Below, one piece after another: positions 13,477 to 13,533 of a stretch of 13,533 nt of DNA. Under the pieces are notes generated by a model that was not told the origin of the DNA, did no database searches, and was given only the letters and a program-made list of their open reading frames with translations. Source of the DNA: an uncultured Candidatus Competibacteraceae bacterium (GTDB lineage: Bacteria > Pseudomonadota > Gammaproteobacteria > Competibacterales > Competibacteraceae); NCBI GenBank assembly GCA_937872125.1, contig CALMNY010000316.1:1-13533 (forward strand). The letters run 5' to 3'. The position numbers and the translations under genes were made by a program. Positions within the stretch are counted from its first letter, which is position 1, and each line of letters begins with the position of its first letter.

Positions 13477-13533
13477 GTAGGTCATTTCTTGTCATTTCAC
13501 ACCATAACCAGTAAGAGGCCAGACAACCCGCAA
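13477..13533. other. AT-rich junction with tandem 8-bp repeat at the window edge
   Basis: Base composition drops from about 70 % GC to roughly 45 % in the last 55-60 bp, and coding similarity to the surface protein stops here. GTCATTTC occurs at 13481-13488 and 13491-13498, 10 bp apart. Repeats of this sort are found near the ends of some insertion sequences, such as the IS21 family, so this could be a mobile-element edge that cut the gene's 5' part away. The DNA is too short to decide. Confidence 0.3.

Overview
This is a very GC-rich (about 70 %) bacterial window with closely spaced genes, clear Shine-Dalgarno sites (GGAG, GGGAG, AGGAG), intrinsic terminators, a lipoprotein and a Sec signal peptide. 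It therefore comes from a Gram-negative bacterium. The style fits a high-GC gammaproteobacterium such as a Chromatiaceae-like purple sulfur bacterium, but that is only an inference; no rRNA, tRNA or marker gene is present to prove it.

Left part (1-2588): two divergent genes. One is an exported protein of unknown function running off the left edge on the minus strand. The other is an RDD-domain membrane protein fused to a TPR repeat region, on the plus strand. The roughly 200 bp between them hold a perfect 9-bp hairpin and a direct repeat that could be an operator.

Middle part (2589-10128): the most interesting section, all on the plus strand. Module 1 (3061-6916) encodes a Cas4/AddB-like PD-(D/E)XK nuclease with four iron-sulfur-type cysteines, an 80-residue protein with cysteines at exact 8-residue intervals, a MoxR/CobS-like AAA+ ATPase, a degenerate WGR-domain protein, and an unrecognised 290-residue protein. 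A lipoprotein gene (7152-8183) follows. Module 2 (8530-10128) encodes an unrecognised 237-residue protein, an unrecognised 273-residue protein, and a strong two-part terminator. The 290- and 273-residue proteins are divergent paralogues. Both of them, and the otherwise unrelated WGR protein, end in the same C-terminal tail (W-x(2 or 4)-R-x-W-F at the carboxyl end). A 32-bp near-identical element with an 18-bp dyad lies 124-138 bp upstream of the first gene of each module. The small cysteine gene and the ATPase gene also share a duplicated leader of about 70 bp. I infer a two-locus system in which the tail marks or docks proteins to a common partner, possibly the AAA+ ATPase. The components recall MoxR-centred conflict systems, but no vWA gene is visible here.

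Right part (10164-13533): a minus-strand gene for a large, beta-rich, multi-domain surface-type protein (divergent InlB B-repeat, then Ig/PKD-like domains) that is broken. It has an in-frame TGA at a position where Trp is expected, a frameshift explained by loss of one copy of a 5-nt tandem repeat, and an upstream amber codon. Next to the amber codon is an AT-rich junction in the last 55-60 bp, which may be the edge of a mobile element.
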